The notes under the pieces were generated by a model that was given only the letters and a program-made list of their open reading frames with translations, ran no database searches and was not told the DNA's origin. The translations under genes and the position numbers were made by a program. Shown here in pieces: positions 1-8,748 of a stretch of 64,000 nt of DNA (position 1 is the first letter of the stretch; each line of letters opens with the position of its first letter). Source of the stretch: AM-0621 sp964386705 (GTDB lineage Bacteria; Planctomycetota; Planctomycetia; Planctomycetales; Planctomycetaceae); contig CAYLTY010000010.1 of NCBI GenBank assembly GCA_964386705.1, positions 9,076 through 73,075 on the forward strand, given 5' to 3'.

Positions 1-852
1 ACCCGGGTAAGCCGAGGTCACTTCCGCGATGCCGGGGAAATGCCAGCCACCGAAGAACAGGATTGCTGTCAGGAAGCTGACCGTAATCACGTGCGTGTAT
101 TCGCCCAGGAAGAACAGCGCGAACTTCAACGCCGAGTACTCCGTGTGATAACCGCCGACGAGTTCCTGCTCGCATTCCGGCAAGTCGAACGGCATACGAT
201 TGGATTCAGCCAGAGCTGCAGTGAAGAAGATCAAACAGGCCAGCGGCTGATACCAGATATTCCAGTCGAGGATGCTGACCGCCTGTTTTAGCAGAATCGT
301 TTCTAGATTGAGCGAGCCAGTCATCAGAGCAATGCCCAGCACGGACATGCCCAGTGGAATCTCGTAGCTGACGACCTGAGCACTCGCTCGCAACGATCCC
401 AGGGCGCTGTACTTATTGTTCGAGGCCCAACCACCGAGAATCACACCGTAAACGGCAAGACTCGTGACGGCGAAAATGAAGACGATACCAATATCAATTC
501 CGGGGGCGATGATGAACCGCAGCGCCTTGTATCCGCCGATCTCCAAATCCGCGGCTACGTCGCCGAACGGTACTACCGAAAACGCCAGCAGAGTCGTGAA
601 CACCGAGATCGTCGGGGCGATGAGAAACATCACCTTGTCGACGTGATCCGGGATGATGTCCTCTTTGAGCAGGAACTTCAGACCGTCCGCCAAAGGCTGA
701 AACAGGCCATATGGGCCGACGCGATTCGGACCGACGCGGTCCTGCATAAACGCCGACAGCTTGCGCTCGACATAAATCAGATACGAGCACGCGCCGAGAG
801 TTCCTCCCAGCACGGCTGCGATCGTGATGACTGTAGTGATGAGTTCCGCCAT
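1..852 (-). CDS. nuoH: NADH-quinone oxidoreductase subunit H (3' end cut by window)
   Basis: Complex I subunit H is the membrane subunit at the junction of the quinone-binding arm and the proton-pumping arm. Reading the minus strand from the ATG at 852 gives MAELITTVIT and stays open to base 1, so the C-terminus lies outside the window. The family signature is clear: a YVERKLSAFMQDRVGPNRVG segment near residue 27, several hydrophobic helices, then LAESNRMPFDLPECEQELV near residue 210, the conserved acidic loop facing the quinone cavity. It follows nuoG by 24 bp as the last visible gene of the operon; nuoI to nuoN presumably continue beyond the window. Assignment is secure; length is at least 284 residues. 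Confidence 0.95.
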   Translation of the reverse strand, partial: MAELITTVITIAAVLGGTLGACSYLIYVERKLSAFMQDRVGPNRVGPYGLFQPLADGLKFLLKEDIIPDHVDKVMFLIAPTISVFTTLLAFSVVPFGDVAADLEIGGYKALRFIIAPGIDIGIVFIFAVTSLAVYGVILGGWASNNKYSALGSLRASAQVVSYEIPLGMSVLGIALMTGSLNLETILLKQAVSILDWNIWYQPLACLIFFTAALAESNRMPFDLPECEQELVGGYHTEYSALKFALFFLGEYTHVITVSFLTAILFFGGWHFPGIAEVTSAYPG

Positions 853-876
853 GGATTCTACATGTGCCTTTTATGA

Positions 877-2544
877 CTACGTGGCTGCTACCGGTTCAGG
901 CTGTGCAGCCGTCGAAACGCCGAATTCGCCCAAGTCCCCGCAGCTCAAGGCTGAAAGGCTCGGAATCGTTTGACCGATTTCTTTCCGCAAATTGTTCGCA
1001 TTGAAGAGACCGCGCCGTTCCGCGAGATCCCACAGAATTCGACCATCCGGGCGAGCATCGTCAGGACCGTGAATCGAGCGACGAACCGCCTGAGCCAAAC
1101 CCGAATGATTGATGAAGGTGCCATCCTTCTCGGCGAAGGAAGTTCCCGCGAGCACGATCTGTGCGGCTTGAGTCAGCGGACTGGCCAGCAGATCTTGCAC
1201 GATCAGTAGCTTCAGAGATTTGAGCGCAGCCAGATCGCTATCGTTCCATGTCGCTTCGGGATCGCCACCAACCAGATAAACGGTATCAATCGCCCCTGAC
1301 TGGATGGCCGACAGCACGTCCGCGTAAGGCACTACGTCGCCCTGGAAGTGCTGCAGGACGCGTTCGACGCCAGCGCGATTCGGAGCCTTCTCAGCGCGAA
1401 TGGTAAACTTCGGATTGCCATCCGCATTGCCGCGCACATCCTTCGGGTAATGATCGTCTTCGCCGACGGTTCGAGTGGGCCCGATCGCCAGCGAAACGTG
1501 CTCTGACATCTTCTTCAGATAGCTGCACAGCAAGTAGGCCTCTTCCACAGTGGCCCACGGTGAAATAATCGCGGCGACTGCGTGCGGCTGACTGCTGACT
1601 CGATCGTCGAGAGCTTTGCGAACTGCCGGCAGGATGACATCCCAGTCACGCGAGGCCAGAGTCCCCTTCTGCCGCAATTCGGGCATCTGCAGACGCTTGT
1701 CGGAATGGATATATTTCCAGCCGAAGCGGCCTTCGTCGCACATGAAGTGACCTTGAGCCTGCGGATTCACTCGCGGCTTCAGGCGATGCACGACGTCTTT
1801 GTTCTGATCAACCGTAATACTGCAACCAGTGCTGCAGCCGGGACACACAGACTTCGTATTCTGCAGGAACCAGACGCGCTGCTGATACAAAAAGTCCTTA
1901 CTGCAGAGCGCACCGACCGGGCAGATATCAACAACATTACCCGCCAGCTTGTTATTGCATGGTATGCCGGGGAAAATATCGATTTCTTCATGCGTGCCGC
2001 GGCTGGTTACCTGCATTTCCGCAGTGCCGCTGATCTCGCGAGTGAACCGGACGCATCGCGTGCACATGATGCAGCGGTCGGTGAACAACGTGATCTGATC
2101 GCCGATGTAGTCTTTGTCCGGCTTAATGTTTTTTGGCTCTTGCAACCGACTGTAACCGCGACCGTAGCCGTAGCTGTAGTCCTGCAATCCGCATTCGCCG
2201 GCCTGATCGCAGACGGGGCAGTCCAGCGGATGATTCAGCAGCAGATACTCCAAAGTCGCCTTTTGAGCGTCCTTCACCTTCGGACTGTTGGTGATAATGA
2301 CAGTGCCGTCTTTGACCGGCGTCTGGCAACCAGGCACCAGCTTCGGCTGCATGGCAATGGTGCCATCCGGCTTCTTGTCACCCACTTCGACCAGGCACAT
2401 GCGGCAACTGGCGACGACCGACAACTGAGAATGCCAGCAATAATGCGGGATCTCTTCGTTCAGTCGAGCTGCCGCTTGAATGCAATTCAGTCGCTCGCTG
2501 TCACCGATCGTGACTGGTTCGTTATTGACGTAAACAGTGGCCAT
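877..2544 (-). CDS. nuoG: NADH-quinone oxidoreductase subunit G
   Basis: This 555-residue peripheral-arm subunit carries the iron-sulfur relay of complex I. The N-terminal [2Fe-2S] ligands are C36, C47, C50 and C73. They are followed by the His-Cys cluster motif (HPLDCPVCDQAGEC), then RCIMCTRC with a downstream DICPVGAL for a [4Fe-4S] cluster. A CPGCSTGC motif with a later Cys near residue 270 resembles the extra N7 cluster of the molybdopterin-type domain. The C-terminal half is a shortened molybdopterin-oxidoreductase fold, so the protein is much shorter than the roughly 900-residue E. coli NuoG. It sits between nuoF and nuoH, 24 bp from nuoH. The start at 2544 is the only ATG that keeps the N-terminal ferredoxin domain whole. 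Confidence 0.95.
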   Translation of the reverse strand: MATVYVNNEPVTIGDSERLNCIQAAARLNEEIPHYCWHSQLSVVASCRMCLVEVGDKKPDGTIAMQPKLVPGCQTPVKDGTVIITNSPKVKDAQKATLEYLLLNHPLDCPVCDQAGECGLQDYSYGYGRGYSRLQEPKNIKPDKDYIGDQITLFTDRCIMCTRCVRFTREISGTAEMQVTSRGTHEEIDIFPGIPCNNKLAGNVVDICPVGALCSKDFLYQQRVWFLQNTKSVCPGCSTGCSITVDQNKDVVHRLKPRVNPQAQGHFMCDEGRFGWKYIHSDKRLQMPELRQKGTLASRDWDVILPAVRKALDDRVSSQPHAVAAIISPWATVEEAYLLCSYLKKMSEHVSLAIGPTRTVGEDDHYPKDVRGNADGNPKFTIRAEKAPNRAGVERVLQHFQGDVVPYADVLSAIQSGAIDTVYLVGGDPEATWNDSDLAALKSLKLLIVQDLLASPLTQAAQIVLAGTSFAEKDGTFINHSGLAQAVRRSIHGPDDARPDGRILWDLAERRGLFNANNLRKEIGQTIPSLSALSCGDLGEFGVSTAAQPEPVAAT

Positions 2545-2681
2545 AAGCGTGCTTTGTTGTCGTAATCTTCAAGAGCGGCGGCTCCGAAGAATGTCCTTCA
2601 TTGAACAGTGACGATGAGGTCATCGCCGCCGAGTCTGTATTTCAAATAAACTGCAACACCGCTAACGAATGATCAATCTGC

Positions 2682-4010
2682 CTAGTGAGCACCCGCCGGA
2701 ATCGGATCCACCGACTTGCGACCGCTCTTGATGTAGTCTTCAAACTCGCTTCGGAATTTCTTGATCGCATTCTTGATGGGCCAAGCCGCACCGTCGGACA
2801 GACCGCAAATCGTCGTGCCCGGAATGATGCCCATCGAACTCGCAACTTCGACCAGCAGGTCGAGATCGCGAAGTTCACCATGACCTGCTCGTACGCGATT
2901 GAGAATCTTGTGCATCCACGCCGTGCCTTCGCGGCAGGGAGTACACTGACCGCAGGACTCGTGAGCGAAGAACCGAGCACAGTTGAAGAGCACATCCACC
3001 ATGCTGGTCTGATCGTCGATAACCGTGACGGCTGCCGTTCCCAGACCGAGGCATCCGACTTTGCCGGGGCCATTGAAGTCCAGCGGAGTATCAAGTTCGC
3101 TGGCCGACATGAAGCCCATACTGATACCGCCGGGCACGACCGCTTTCGCCTGACGTCCCTTCCAGACTCCGCCACCGTGCTCTTCAATCAACTGCCGGGC
3201 GGTAATACCCATCGGCAATTCGACGCAGCACGGATTATTAACGTGCCCGCTAATGCAGTAGAGCTTGGGGCCATAGCTACCAGCATCACGCGGATTATTC
3301 GGATCTGGCGGCACGCCCATCGACTTAAACCAGTCGCCGCCGCGTTGCAGAATCTGCTTCACGCAGCAGAGAGTCTCGACGTTATTGACGATCGTCGGCT
3401 TGCGGAACAGGCCCTCGATCGCCGGAAACGGCGGCTTGATACGCGGCCAGGCGCGCTTGCCTTCGAGGCTTTCAATGAGTCCCGTCTCTTCACCGCAAAT
3501 GTACGCTGCCGCACCGCGATGCAGCCGGATATCGAGCGAGAAATCAGACCCCAGCACGCTCTTGCCGAGGATGCCGTTGGCATAGCATTCATCGATTGCA
3601 GCCTGCATGGCTCGATAGCTGCGGCCGTATTCGTATCGAACGTAGATATAGGCCGAATTTGACTTGATCGCGTGGCAAGCGATTGCAATGCCTTCGAGAA
3701 GTTGATGCGGATCCTTCTCCATCAGGATGCGATTGTTGAACGTCGCCGGTTCGGATTCGTCCGCGTTGACGGCGAGATAAATCGGTCCCGGATGGTCCTT
3801 GGGCAGGAACGTCCACTTTAGACCGCAAGGAAAGCCTGCACCGCCACGACCGCGCAGGCCGGAATTCTTGACTTCATTGATGACATCCACGGGAGCCATG
3901 CCAAGCGCCTTCTTCAGCGCCTCGTAGCCTCCATCCGCACGATAGCTGGCCAGTGCCGGGCTATCGGGTTTGTGAATGCGAGCGAGCAGTGTTGGTTCGA
4001 ATTGGGCCAC
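2682..4010 (-). CDS. nuoF: NADH-quinone oxidoreductase subunit F
   Basis: This is the NADH- and FMN-binding subunit (442 residues) where electrons enter complex I. The glycine-rich FMN/NADH segment reads GLRGRGGAGFPCGLKW near residue 52. A second conserved stretch, YICGEETGLIESLEGKR, lies near residue 170. The N3 [4Fe-4S] cluster is ESCGQCTPCREGT near residue 353, with the fourth Cys in TTICGLSDGA near residue 400. All the elements needed for activity are visible. It lies 71 bp downstream of nuoE and 137 bp upstream of nuoG, in the usual E-F-G order. Length matches the family. Confidence 0.96.
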   Translation of the reverse strand: MAQFEPTLLARIHKPDSPALASYRADGGYEALKKALGMAPVDVINEVKNSGLRGRGGAGFPCGLKWTFLPKDHPGPIYLAVNADESEPATFNNRILMEKDPHQLLEGIAIACHAIKSNSAYIYVRYEYGRSYRAMQAAIDECYANGILGKSVLGSDFSLDIRLHRGAAAYICGEETGLIESLEGKRAWPRIKPPFPAIEGLFRKPTIVNNVETLCCVKQILQRGGDWFKSMGVPPDPNNPRDAGSYGPKLYCISGHVNNPCCVELPMGITARQLIEEHGGGVWKGRQAKAVVPGGISMGFMSASELDTPLDFNGPGKVGCLGLGTAAVTVIDDQTSMVDVLFNCARFFAHESCGQCTPCREGTAWMHKILNRVRAGHGELRDLDLLVEVASSMGIIPGTTICGLSDGAAWPIKNAIKKFRSEFEDYIKSGRKSVDPIPAGAH

Positions 4011-4081
4011 GGTGTTGAGTCAGTCTAAGAGGCCAGGAAATTGTTCGTGTCGTTTTTGTGTGTATCAAGGAGACTCAGCGG

Positions 4082-4567
4082 CTAGCTCTTGGATCGCAAC
4101 CCATCGATCAGGGTCATGGCTGAGTCCGGTGTCATATTCATTTCACATTCATCGTTAACCAGCAGGCAGGGAGCACCATCGCAACCGCCGAGGCATTCCG
4201 CGAACTCCAGTGTCACCTTGCCATCCGAGGTCGTCTCGCCGGGCTTAACCTGCAGTCGATTACACAGTTCTCCCAGCAGCTCTTCACCACCGCGCAACAT
4301 GCAGGAAATGCTGCGACAGACCCACACGCGGTGGTTGCCGAGCGGATCCTTCTCGGTGCGGAAGAACTGATAGAAGCTCATCGTGTCGTGCACCTCAGAC
4401 GGGTGCAGTTCCAGGAGCTCCGCAATCTCCCGAATGGCATCCAGCGACACCTGACGATACTCGTCATGCACGATGTGCAGAGCGGGCAAAGTTACAGCTC
4501 GCTTGTTCGGGTATTTCGGAAACTGCTCGCGGATCTTTTCGCGAATGGCTTCAGATAAGACGGGCAT
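4082..4567 (-). CDS. nuoE: NADH-quinone oxidoreductase subunit E
   Basis: Subunit E (161 residues) is a thioredoxin-fold [2Fe-2S] protein that pairs with NuoF in the NADH dehydrogenase module. The ligands are C84 and C89 (VCRSISC, spacing C-x4-C) and C125 and C129 (ECLGGC, spacing C-x3-C), exactly the family pattern. The N-terminal helical bundle with the conserved HDTMSFYQFF stretch is also present. It sits between nuoD (44 bp) and nuoF (71 bp) on the same strand. Presence of E, F and G shows that this complex I uses NADH, unlike the 11-subunit versions that lack them. Confidence 0.95.
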   Translation of the reverse strand: MPVLSEAIREKIREQFPKYPNKRAVTLPALHIVHDEYRQVSLDAIREIAELLELHPSEVHDTMSFYQFFRTEKDPLGNHRVWVCRSISCMLRGGEELLGELCNRLQVKPGETTSDGKVTLEFAECLGGCDGAPCLLVNDECEMNMTPDSAMTLIDGLRSKS

Positions 4568-4611
4568 ATCAATTCTCTAAAGAAGCTGGATCGTTGATTG
4601 GCAAGTCGTAA

Positions 4612-5838
4612 TTATCGATCCAACTCGGCTGCAATAATGTTCAAGGACCCCAGAATCGCGACGACGTCGCTCAACAGGTGGCCGCGAATTAAGTGTGGGA
4701 AAACGGCAAAGTGAATATATGACGGCGGTCGTGTGCGAGCCCGGTAGGCGGTCTTCGTTCCGTTGCTCGCAATGTAGAAGCCGAGTTCACCATTCGGAGC
4801 TTCCACGGCCGCGTAAATTTCTTCCTTCGGAGTCTCAAAGCCGCGATTCGGCATGATGACTTCGAAGTGCTGAATCAGACCTTCGATACTGCGATAAACC
4901 GCCGGCTTGGCGGGCAGAACAGCTCGGCTGCCGCCATCAACTTCGACGTTCACCGGACCAGCAGGCAGGTTCTCCAGCGTCTGCTCGATGATCTTCAGGC
5001 TCTCGGCCATTTCCTGCATACGCACTAGATAGCGAGCGTAGCAGTCGCCGCCCTGCGAGCAGCAAACCTTGAAGTCCAGATCGCCATAAGCGAGATATGG
5101 CTCGTCTTTGCGGAGATCGCGAACGACGCCGCTGGCTCGTGCTACCGGACCGGCGCAACTGAAATTAATCGCGTCTTCTTTGGTCAAGACGCCCACGCCC
5201 TTGATACGGTCGATGAAGATTCGATTGCGTGTCAGCAGGCGGTGCGTTTCCGCATGTGTCTTGGGGAAGTCGCGCACAAACTCGCGGACCTTGTTTACCC
5301 ACTCGAGATTCACGTCGAACAGCACGCCGCCGACGCGCGTATAACTCGTGTGAAAGCGCTGCCCGGAAGCGAATTCGACAATGTCGTAAATCCGCTCGCG
5401 CATCGTGAAGCAGTACAGGAACGCGGTGAACGCACCCAAGTCCAGAGCCGATGTGCCAACATTCAGTAGGTGGTCCTGAATACGCATCAACTCGGACAGC
5501 AGCGTGCGGAGATACTTGCAGCGGGGAGTCAGTTCGATCCCCATCAGCTTTTCGACCGCGTGGTGCCAGGCGATTTCGTTGGCCAGCGGTGACAGATAAT
5601 TCATCCGGTCGACGATAGTCACATACTGGTTGAAGTCCAGATGCTCGGCGAGCTTCTCAAATCCCGAATGCAGATACCCGATATGCGGAATCGCGTTAAT
5701 GACCTTCTCACCGTCCAGGGTGAGAATCAGGCGCAATGTGGTATGCGTTGCTGGGTGCTGCGGACCAAAATTCAGAGTCCAGAGGTACTCTTTATCTGGT
5801 GCATCCGTGGCTTCGAGATCAGCAAGTGTCAGAGGCAT
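4612..5838 (-). CDS. nuoD: NADH-quinone oxidoreductase subunit D
   Basis: The 49-kDa-type subunit (408 residues) forms the quinone-binding pocket together with NuoB and is related to the large subunit of [NiFe] hydrogenases. The start of the mature fold is the conserved GPQHPATHTTLRL near residue 25, which includes the quinone-site histidine. The family usually has GV where this protein has TT after the second His. The C-terminus ends in the conserved VVAILGSLNIIAAELDR. It is separate from nuoC here (39 bp apart) rather than fused as in E. coli. The start at 5838 lacks a clear Shine-Dalgarno sequence but leaves a normal N-terminus. Confidence 0.95.
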   Translation of the reverse strand: MPLTLADLEATDAPDKEYLWTLNFGPQHPATHTTLRLILTLDGEKVINAIPHIGYLHSGFEKLAEHLDFNQYVTIVDRMNYLSPLANEIAWHHAVEKLMGIELTPRCKYLRTLLSELMRIQDHLLNVGTSALDLGAFTAFLYCFTMRERIYDIVEFASGQRFHTSYTRVGGVLFDVNLEWVNKVREFVRDFPKTHAETHRLLTRNRIFIDRIKGVGVLTKEDAINFSCAGPVARASGVVRDLRKDEPYLAYGDLDFKVCCSQGGDCYARYLVRMQEMAESLKIIEQTLENLPAGPVNVEVDGGSRAVLPAKPAVYRSIEGLIQHFEVIMPNRGFETPKEEIYAAVEAPNGELGFYIASNGTKTAYRARTRPPSYIHFAVFPHLIRGHLLSDVVAILGSLNIIAAELDR

Positions 5839-5877
5839 AGGAGAAAATCACATTAGGGAGAACGGATCTCGTCGCGT

Positions 5878-6369
5878 TTAGCTGTCAGCCCGAGTGATGA
5901 CAGGGAAGTTGTGCCGCTCGCCACGGCCCTTCAACGGATAGTCTTTTCGCAGAGGAAACGCTGTAAACTCGTCGGGACTCAGGATGCGCCGCAGGTCAGG
6001 ATGTCCGACGAATGTGATACCGAACATGTCGTAGACTTCGCGTTCCATCCAGTCCGCTCCTCGCCACAGGTTGTATACCGTCGGCAGTGTCGGATTGGGG
6101 TCGTTCACGAAAACTTTGACGTACAAACGCTCTCCGGCTTCCATATTCAACAGCGCGTAGATCACGCCGAAGCGGTCAGTTGCATTCTCCCACTCCAGAT
6201 AATCCACAGCCGTGATATCAACCAGATAATTGAAACCCGCAGCGTGATACAGATGCGAGAGCAGCGCATGCGCCTTTTCCGCCGGGCAGATGACCCGGCG
6301 ATTGTCTCTGAACTCAGACAGGCTGAGCTCCGAGCCAAATTGAGCCTGCAGTGCGGTAATGTCGATCAT
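5878..6369 (-). CDS. nuoC: NADH-quinone oxidoreductase subunit C
   Basis: The 30-kDa-type subunit (163 residues) is part of the hydrophilic connecting module of complex I. The family signature is visible as WMEREVYDMFGITFVGHPDLRRIL near residue 110, followed by FPLRKDYPLKG. It lies between nuoB (42 bp) and nuoD (39 bp). It is at the short end for the family, but the conserved C-terminal half is intact. No metal-binding residues are expected. It is most likely co-transcribed with its neighbours. Confidence 0.94.
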   Translation of the reverse strand: MIDITALQAQFGSELSLSEFRDNRRVICPAEKAHALLSHLYHAAGFNYLVDITAVDYLEWENATDRFGVIYALLNMEAGERLYVKVFVNDPNPTLPTVYNLWRGADWMEREVYDMFGITFVGHPDLRRILSPDEFTAFPLRKDYPLKGRGERHNFPVITRADS

Positions 6370-6411
6370 TGAGTCTCTCGTGAAACAAGGACGCGTTAGA
6401 AAACCGACTGC

Positions 6412-7029
6412 TTAAGTCTTCAAATCCGGTGCGTGGAAAATCGGCAGGCCCTCAACAGGTGTGGCCTGGCGGAGACGACGCAGCTCTTCGAGTTCCAAGG
6501 GTTCAGGTCCTGTCGCCTCGGTCCGTTGAATGAACTCGCGTCCGTTCAATGTTCCCGTTTGTTTGATCCGGTTTTGAAGTTCAATAATTCCGGCAATGAG
6601 TTGTTCAGGTCGCGGCGGACAACCAGGCACGTACAGGTCGACCGGAATGAAGCGGTCAACGCCTTGAACCACGGCGTACGTGTCAAAGACACCGCCCGAG
6701 CAGGCACAGGCTCCCATAGAGATGCACCACTTCGGTTCCGGCATCTGCAACCAGATCCGCTGTAAGACGGGCAACATCTTCGTGACAACGCGTCCGGCCA
6801 CGATCAGCAGGTCGCATTGTCGCGGGCTGAAGCGCATGACTTCAGCGCCGAAGCGAGCCAAGTCGAAGCGAGATGAAGCCGTCGCCATCAATTCGATGCC
6901 ACAGCAGGCCGTCGCGAACGGCATCGGCCACAAACTGTTGGAGCGAACCCAGTTAGCTGCGACGTCCAACTTCGTCAGAAAGACGTTTTCCGGTAGTCCT
7001 ACCGCCATCGGAACACCCCTTTCCGCCAT
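6412..7029 (-). CDS. nuoB: NADH-quinone oxidoreductase subunit B
   Basis: NuoB (up to 205 residues) holds the terminal [4Fe-4S] cluster N2 that hands electrons to quinone. With the start at 7029, the ligands are the tandem C42-C43 (TACCG), C108 (MGACACSGG) and C137 (VPGCPPRP). The gene overlaps the end of nuoA by 31 bp at this start. A second ATG at 7008 (MAVGLPENVF) has a better ribosome site, AAAGGGGTG, about 6 bases upstream, and gives a 198-residue protein overlapping nuoA by only 10 bp. That may be the true start. The overlap suggests translational coupling with nuoA. Confidence 0.94.
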   Translation of the reverse strand: MAERGVPMAVGLPENVFLTKLDVAANWVRSNSLWPMPFATACCGIELMATASSRFDLARFGAEVMRFSPRQCDLLIVAGRVVTKMLPVLQRIWLQMPEPKWCISMGACACSGGVFDTYAVVQGVDRFIPVDLYVPGCPPRPEQLIAGIIELQNRIKQTGTLNGREFIQRTEATGPEPLELEELRRLRQATPVEGLPIFHAPDLKT

Positions 7030-7376
7030 GCGTAAACGAAGGCAATGGCCAGAGTCGCCATAAACACCAGCATCACGCCAAAAACTGTTGAACTGAGTCC
7101 GGGATCGATTCCTTTACCGCCTTCGACGTAAGCACTTACTGCCCAAGGATAAAGGAAGAGCAGTTCCACGTCGAAAACGAGGAACAGGATCGCCACCAGG
7201 TAGAACTTCACGTCGAACGGCTGGCGAGCGTCTCCGACGGGATCCATGCCCGATTCATAGGGCATCTGCTTAACCGACGTCTTCTTACGCGGACCGATCA
7301 CGTGCGCCAGGATCAGGTTCGTAACGACGAACCCGAGCAGGATGAGCACGTAGACCACGATCGGGTGATAGTTCAT
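6999..7376 (-). CDS. nuoA: NADH-quinone oxidoreductase subunit A
   Basis: NuoA is a small three-helix membrane subunit of complex I (125 residues). Three hydrophobic segments are visible: near residues 5-28, 60-80 and 95-115. The conserved loop PYESGMDPVGDARQPFDVKFY lies between the first two, followed by LFLVFDVELLFLYPWA. It is the first gene of the nuo operon, so the promoter should lie in the 506-bp gap on its 5' side. Its end overlaps nuoB. Length matches the family. Confidence 0.95.
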   Translation of the reverse strand: MNYHPIVVYVLILLGFVVTNLILAHVIGPRKKTSVKQMPYESGMDPVGDARQPFDVKFYLVAILFLVFDVELLFLYPWAVSAYVEGGKGIDPGLSSTVFGVMLVFMATLAIAFVYAWRKGVFRWR

Positions 7377-7882
7377 GGCTCAGCTTTAGACGGTATTGGA
7401 GATCCAAACGCCTTGACCCCCTTGGTGAGGCAGGTCATGTCGATGTCCCACAAGGACTTACGTGTTTGATTCTCTTCGACACAACACCCGTGAGCGCCAC
7501 CCAAACAGCATCCAGATTGCTTCATTCAAACACGACCGAACCGGTCATGAACTCCATCGAGATGCCGACTAAAGAGTCAAGCGGTTCGGATGCTAGGCAA
7601 AGCCCATAAGGGCTGCAAGCCGCCCGTTTTGAGTGCAGTAGGGGCGTTCTCACGATTGCGAAACCCGCAATCTGGAGCAGCAGGTAGAGCCCGAAATCCT
7701 CGGTCGATTTACAGGGGCAGGCATCGGACGGCAGAATCCTGCGGTCGCAATCGCCTCGTTTGAGTCATCGCAGGATATCGGCGTTGATCCTCAATAAGCT
7801 GCGAGTTCGCACTTATTATTACATATACACCAGTTGTTCTTACTGATGTTTCCACGGCGGTGTCCGTAGATGGCATGGAGTA
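7377..7882. other. 506-bp gene-free region between divergent nuoA and a hydroxylase gene
   Basis: No convincing ORF lies here. The stretch must hold the promoters for the nuo operon (minus) and the hydroxylase gene (plus), but I found no good -35/-10 pair for either. It is rich in short inverted repeats. CCGAACCG 7536-7543 pairs with CGGTTCGG 7582-7589, with GACT-AAAG-AGTC nested inside. Others are AGCCC-ATAA-GGGCT 7601-7614, GATTGCG 7654-7660 with CGCAATC 7666-7672, and an 11-bp bulged stem 7793-7817. This could be an untranslated leader or an unlisted RNA. Confidence 0.5.
7793..7817. promoter_or_regulatory. Strong hairpin upstream of the hydroxylase gene
   Basis: AATAAG (7793-7798) pairs with CTTATT (7812-7817), and TGCG (7800-7803) pairs with CGCA (7808-7811) around a small loop, with one bulged C. 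It lies 66 bp before the hydroxylase start and is followed by an AT-rich stretch. It may be a terminator for an RNA made in the upstream gap or an operator. Which of these it is remains open. Confidence 0.35.
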
Positions 7883-8725
7883 GTGGCCATGGATGTTTTT
7901 GAGCGTCTCGAAATTGCTTCACGATGGGCTCCGCGTATTCTCAGTAGAGAAGCGCTGGGCTACGTAGTTCTGGCGGGCTTGGCTTGGGGGCTGTTCGATC
8001 ATTTGCTCCATCGCTGGACCGCTCGCCGGAAGATCAATCAGAGAACGCCCGAGGCAGCCCAGATGCGGCGCGAGTTCTTTTACTCGCTACGCAGCGTCTG
8101 CATCTTTGCCGTGGTGGGCGGCTTCATGGTGTTTGCCATCGCGTCGGGATGGACCAATTTCTACATGGACTTCGAGAAACACGGACTGGGCTGGTTCCTG
8201 ATCAGTATCGTGCTGCTGACGGTTGCTCACGACACCTGGTTCTATTGGACGCATCGGTTGATGCACCATCCGTTCTTCTTCAAGTGGATTCATCGGCTGC
8301 ATCATCAGTCGATCAATACAACTCCGTGGGCGACGTATTCCTTCACTGTGACTGAGGCGGTGATTCAGGCCATCAGTACACCGTTGATGATTTTCCTGAT
8401 CCCGATTCATCCGGGCGCGTTGGCGATTTTTGCGCTCTGGCGTCACGTCTTCAGTGTGATGGGACACGCTGGCTATGAGATCTTCCCGTCAGGCTTCTTT
8501 CGCTGGGGGTTTGGTCGCATTCTCAACACTCCGACACATCACGTTCAGCACCACACAGCGTTTCGGTCCAACTTCGGTCTGTACTTCAATGTGTGGGATC
8601 GGTTGATGGGCACCAATCATCCCGACTACGAAGCCGTCTTTGACGAAGTGACCAATCGCCCGAAGTCTAACCAGCCGTTGGTTGAACTCGGTTTGTTGTC
8701 CGTCACTTGCGATGTTGAAGCTTGA
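7883..8725 (+). CDS. Sterol desaturase / fatty acid hydroxylase family membrane protein
   Basis: This 280-residue integral membrane protein belongs to the di-iron fatty-acid hydroxylase superfamily, which hydroxylates or desaturates sterols, carotenoids or fatty acyl chains. The histidine clusters that bind iron are visible: HDTWFYWTHRLMHH near residue 112, HRLHHQS near residue 136, and HHVQHH near residue 219. Hydrophobic helices lie near residues 22-35, 72-90, 100-115 and 160-190. The open frame begins with a GTG at 7883; an ATG two codons later (7889) is equally likely. It stands alone, 23 bp before an RNase HII-like gene. The substrate cannot be told from sequence. Confidence 0.88.
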   Translation: MAMDVFERLEIASRWAPRILSREALGYVVLAGLAWGLFDHLLHRWTARRKINQRTPEAAQMRREFFYSLRSVCIFAVVGGFMVFAIASGWTNFYMDFEKHGLGWFLISIVLLTVAHDTWFYWTHRLMHHPFFFKWIHRLHHQSINTTPWATYSFTVTEAVIQAISTPLMIFLIPIHPGALAIFALWRHVFSVMGHAGYEIFPSGFFRWGFGRILNTPTHHVQHHTAFRSNFGLYFNVWDRLMGTNHPDYEAVFDEVTNRPKSNQPLVELGLLSVTCDVEA

Positions 8726-8748
8726 GCACCTTTTGAAGAACGCTGCCG

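Noticed and set aside
1582..2565. Plus-strand frame of 327 residues
   Set aside because: It lies opposite nuoG and encodes no recognisable motif; the minus strand has all the iron-sulfur motifs.
2685..3662. Plus-strand frame of 325 residues
   Set aside because: It is antisense to nuoF, which has clear FMN and cluster motifs.
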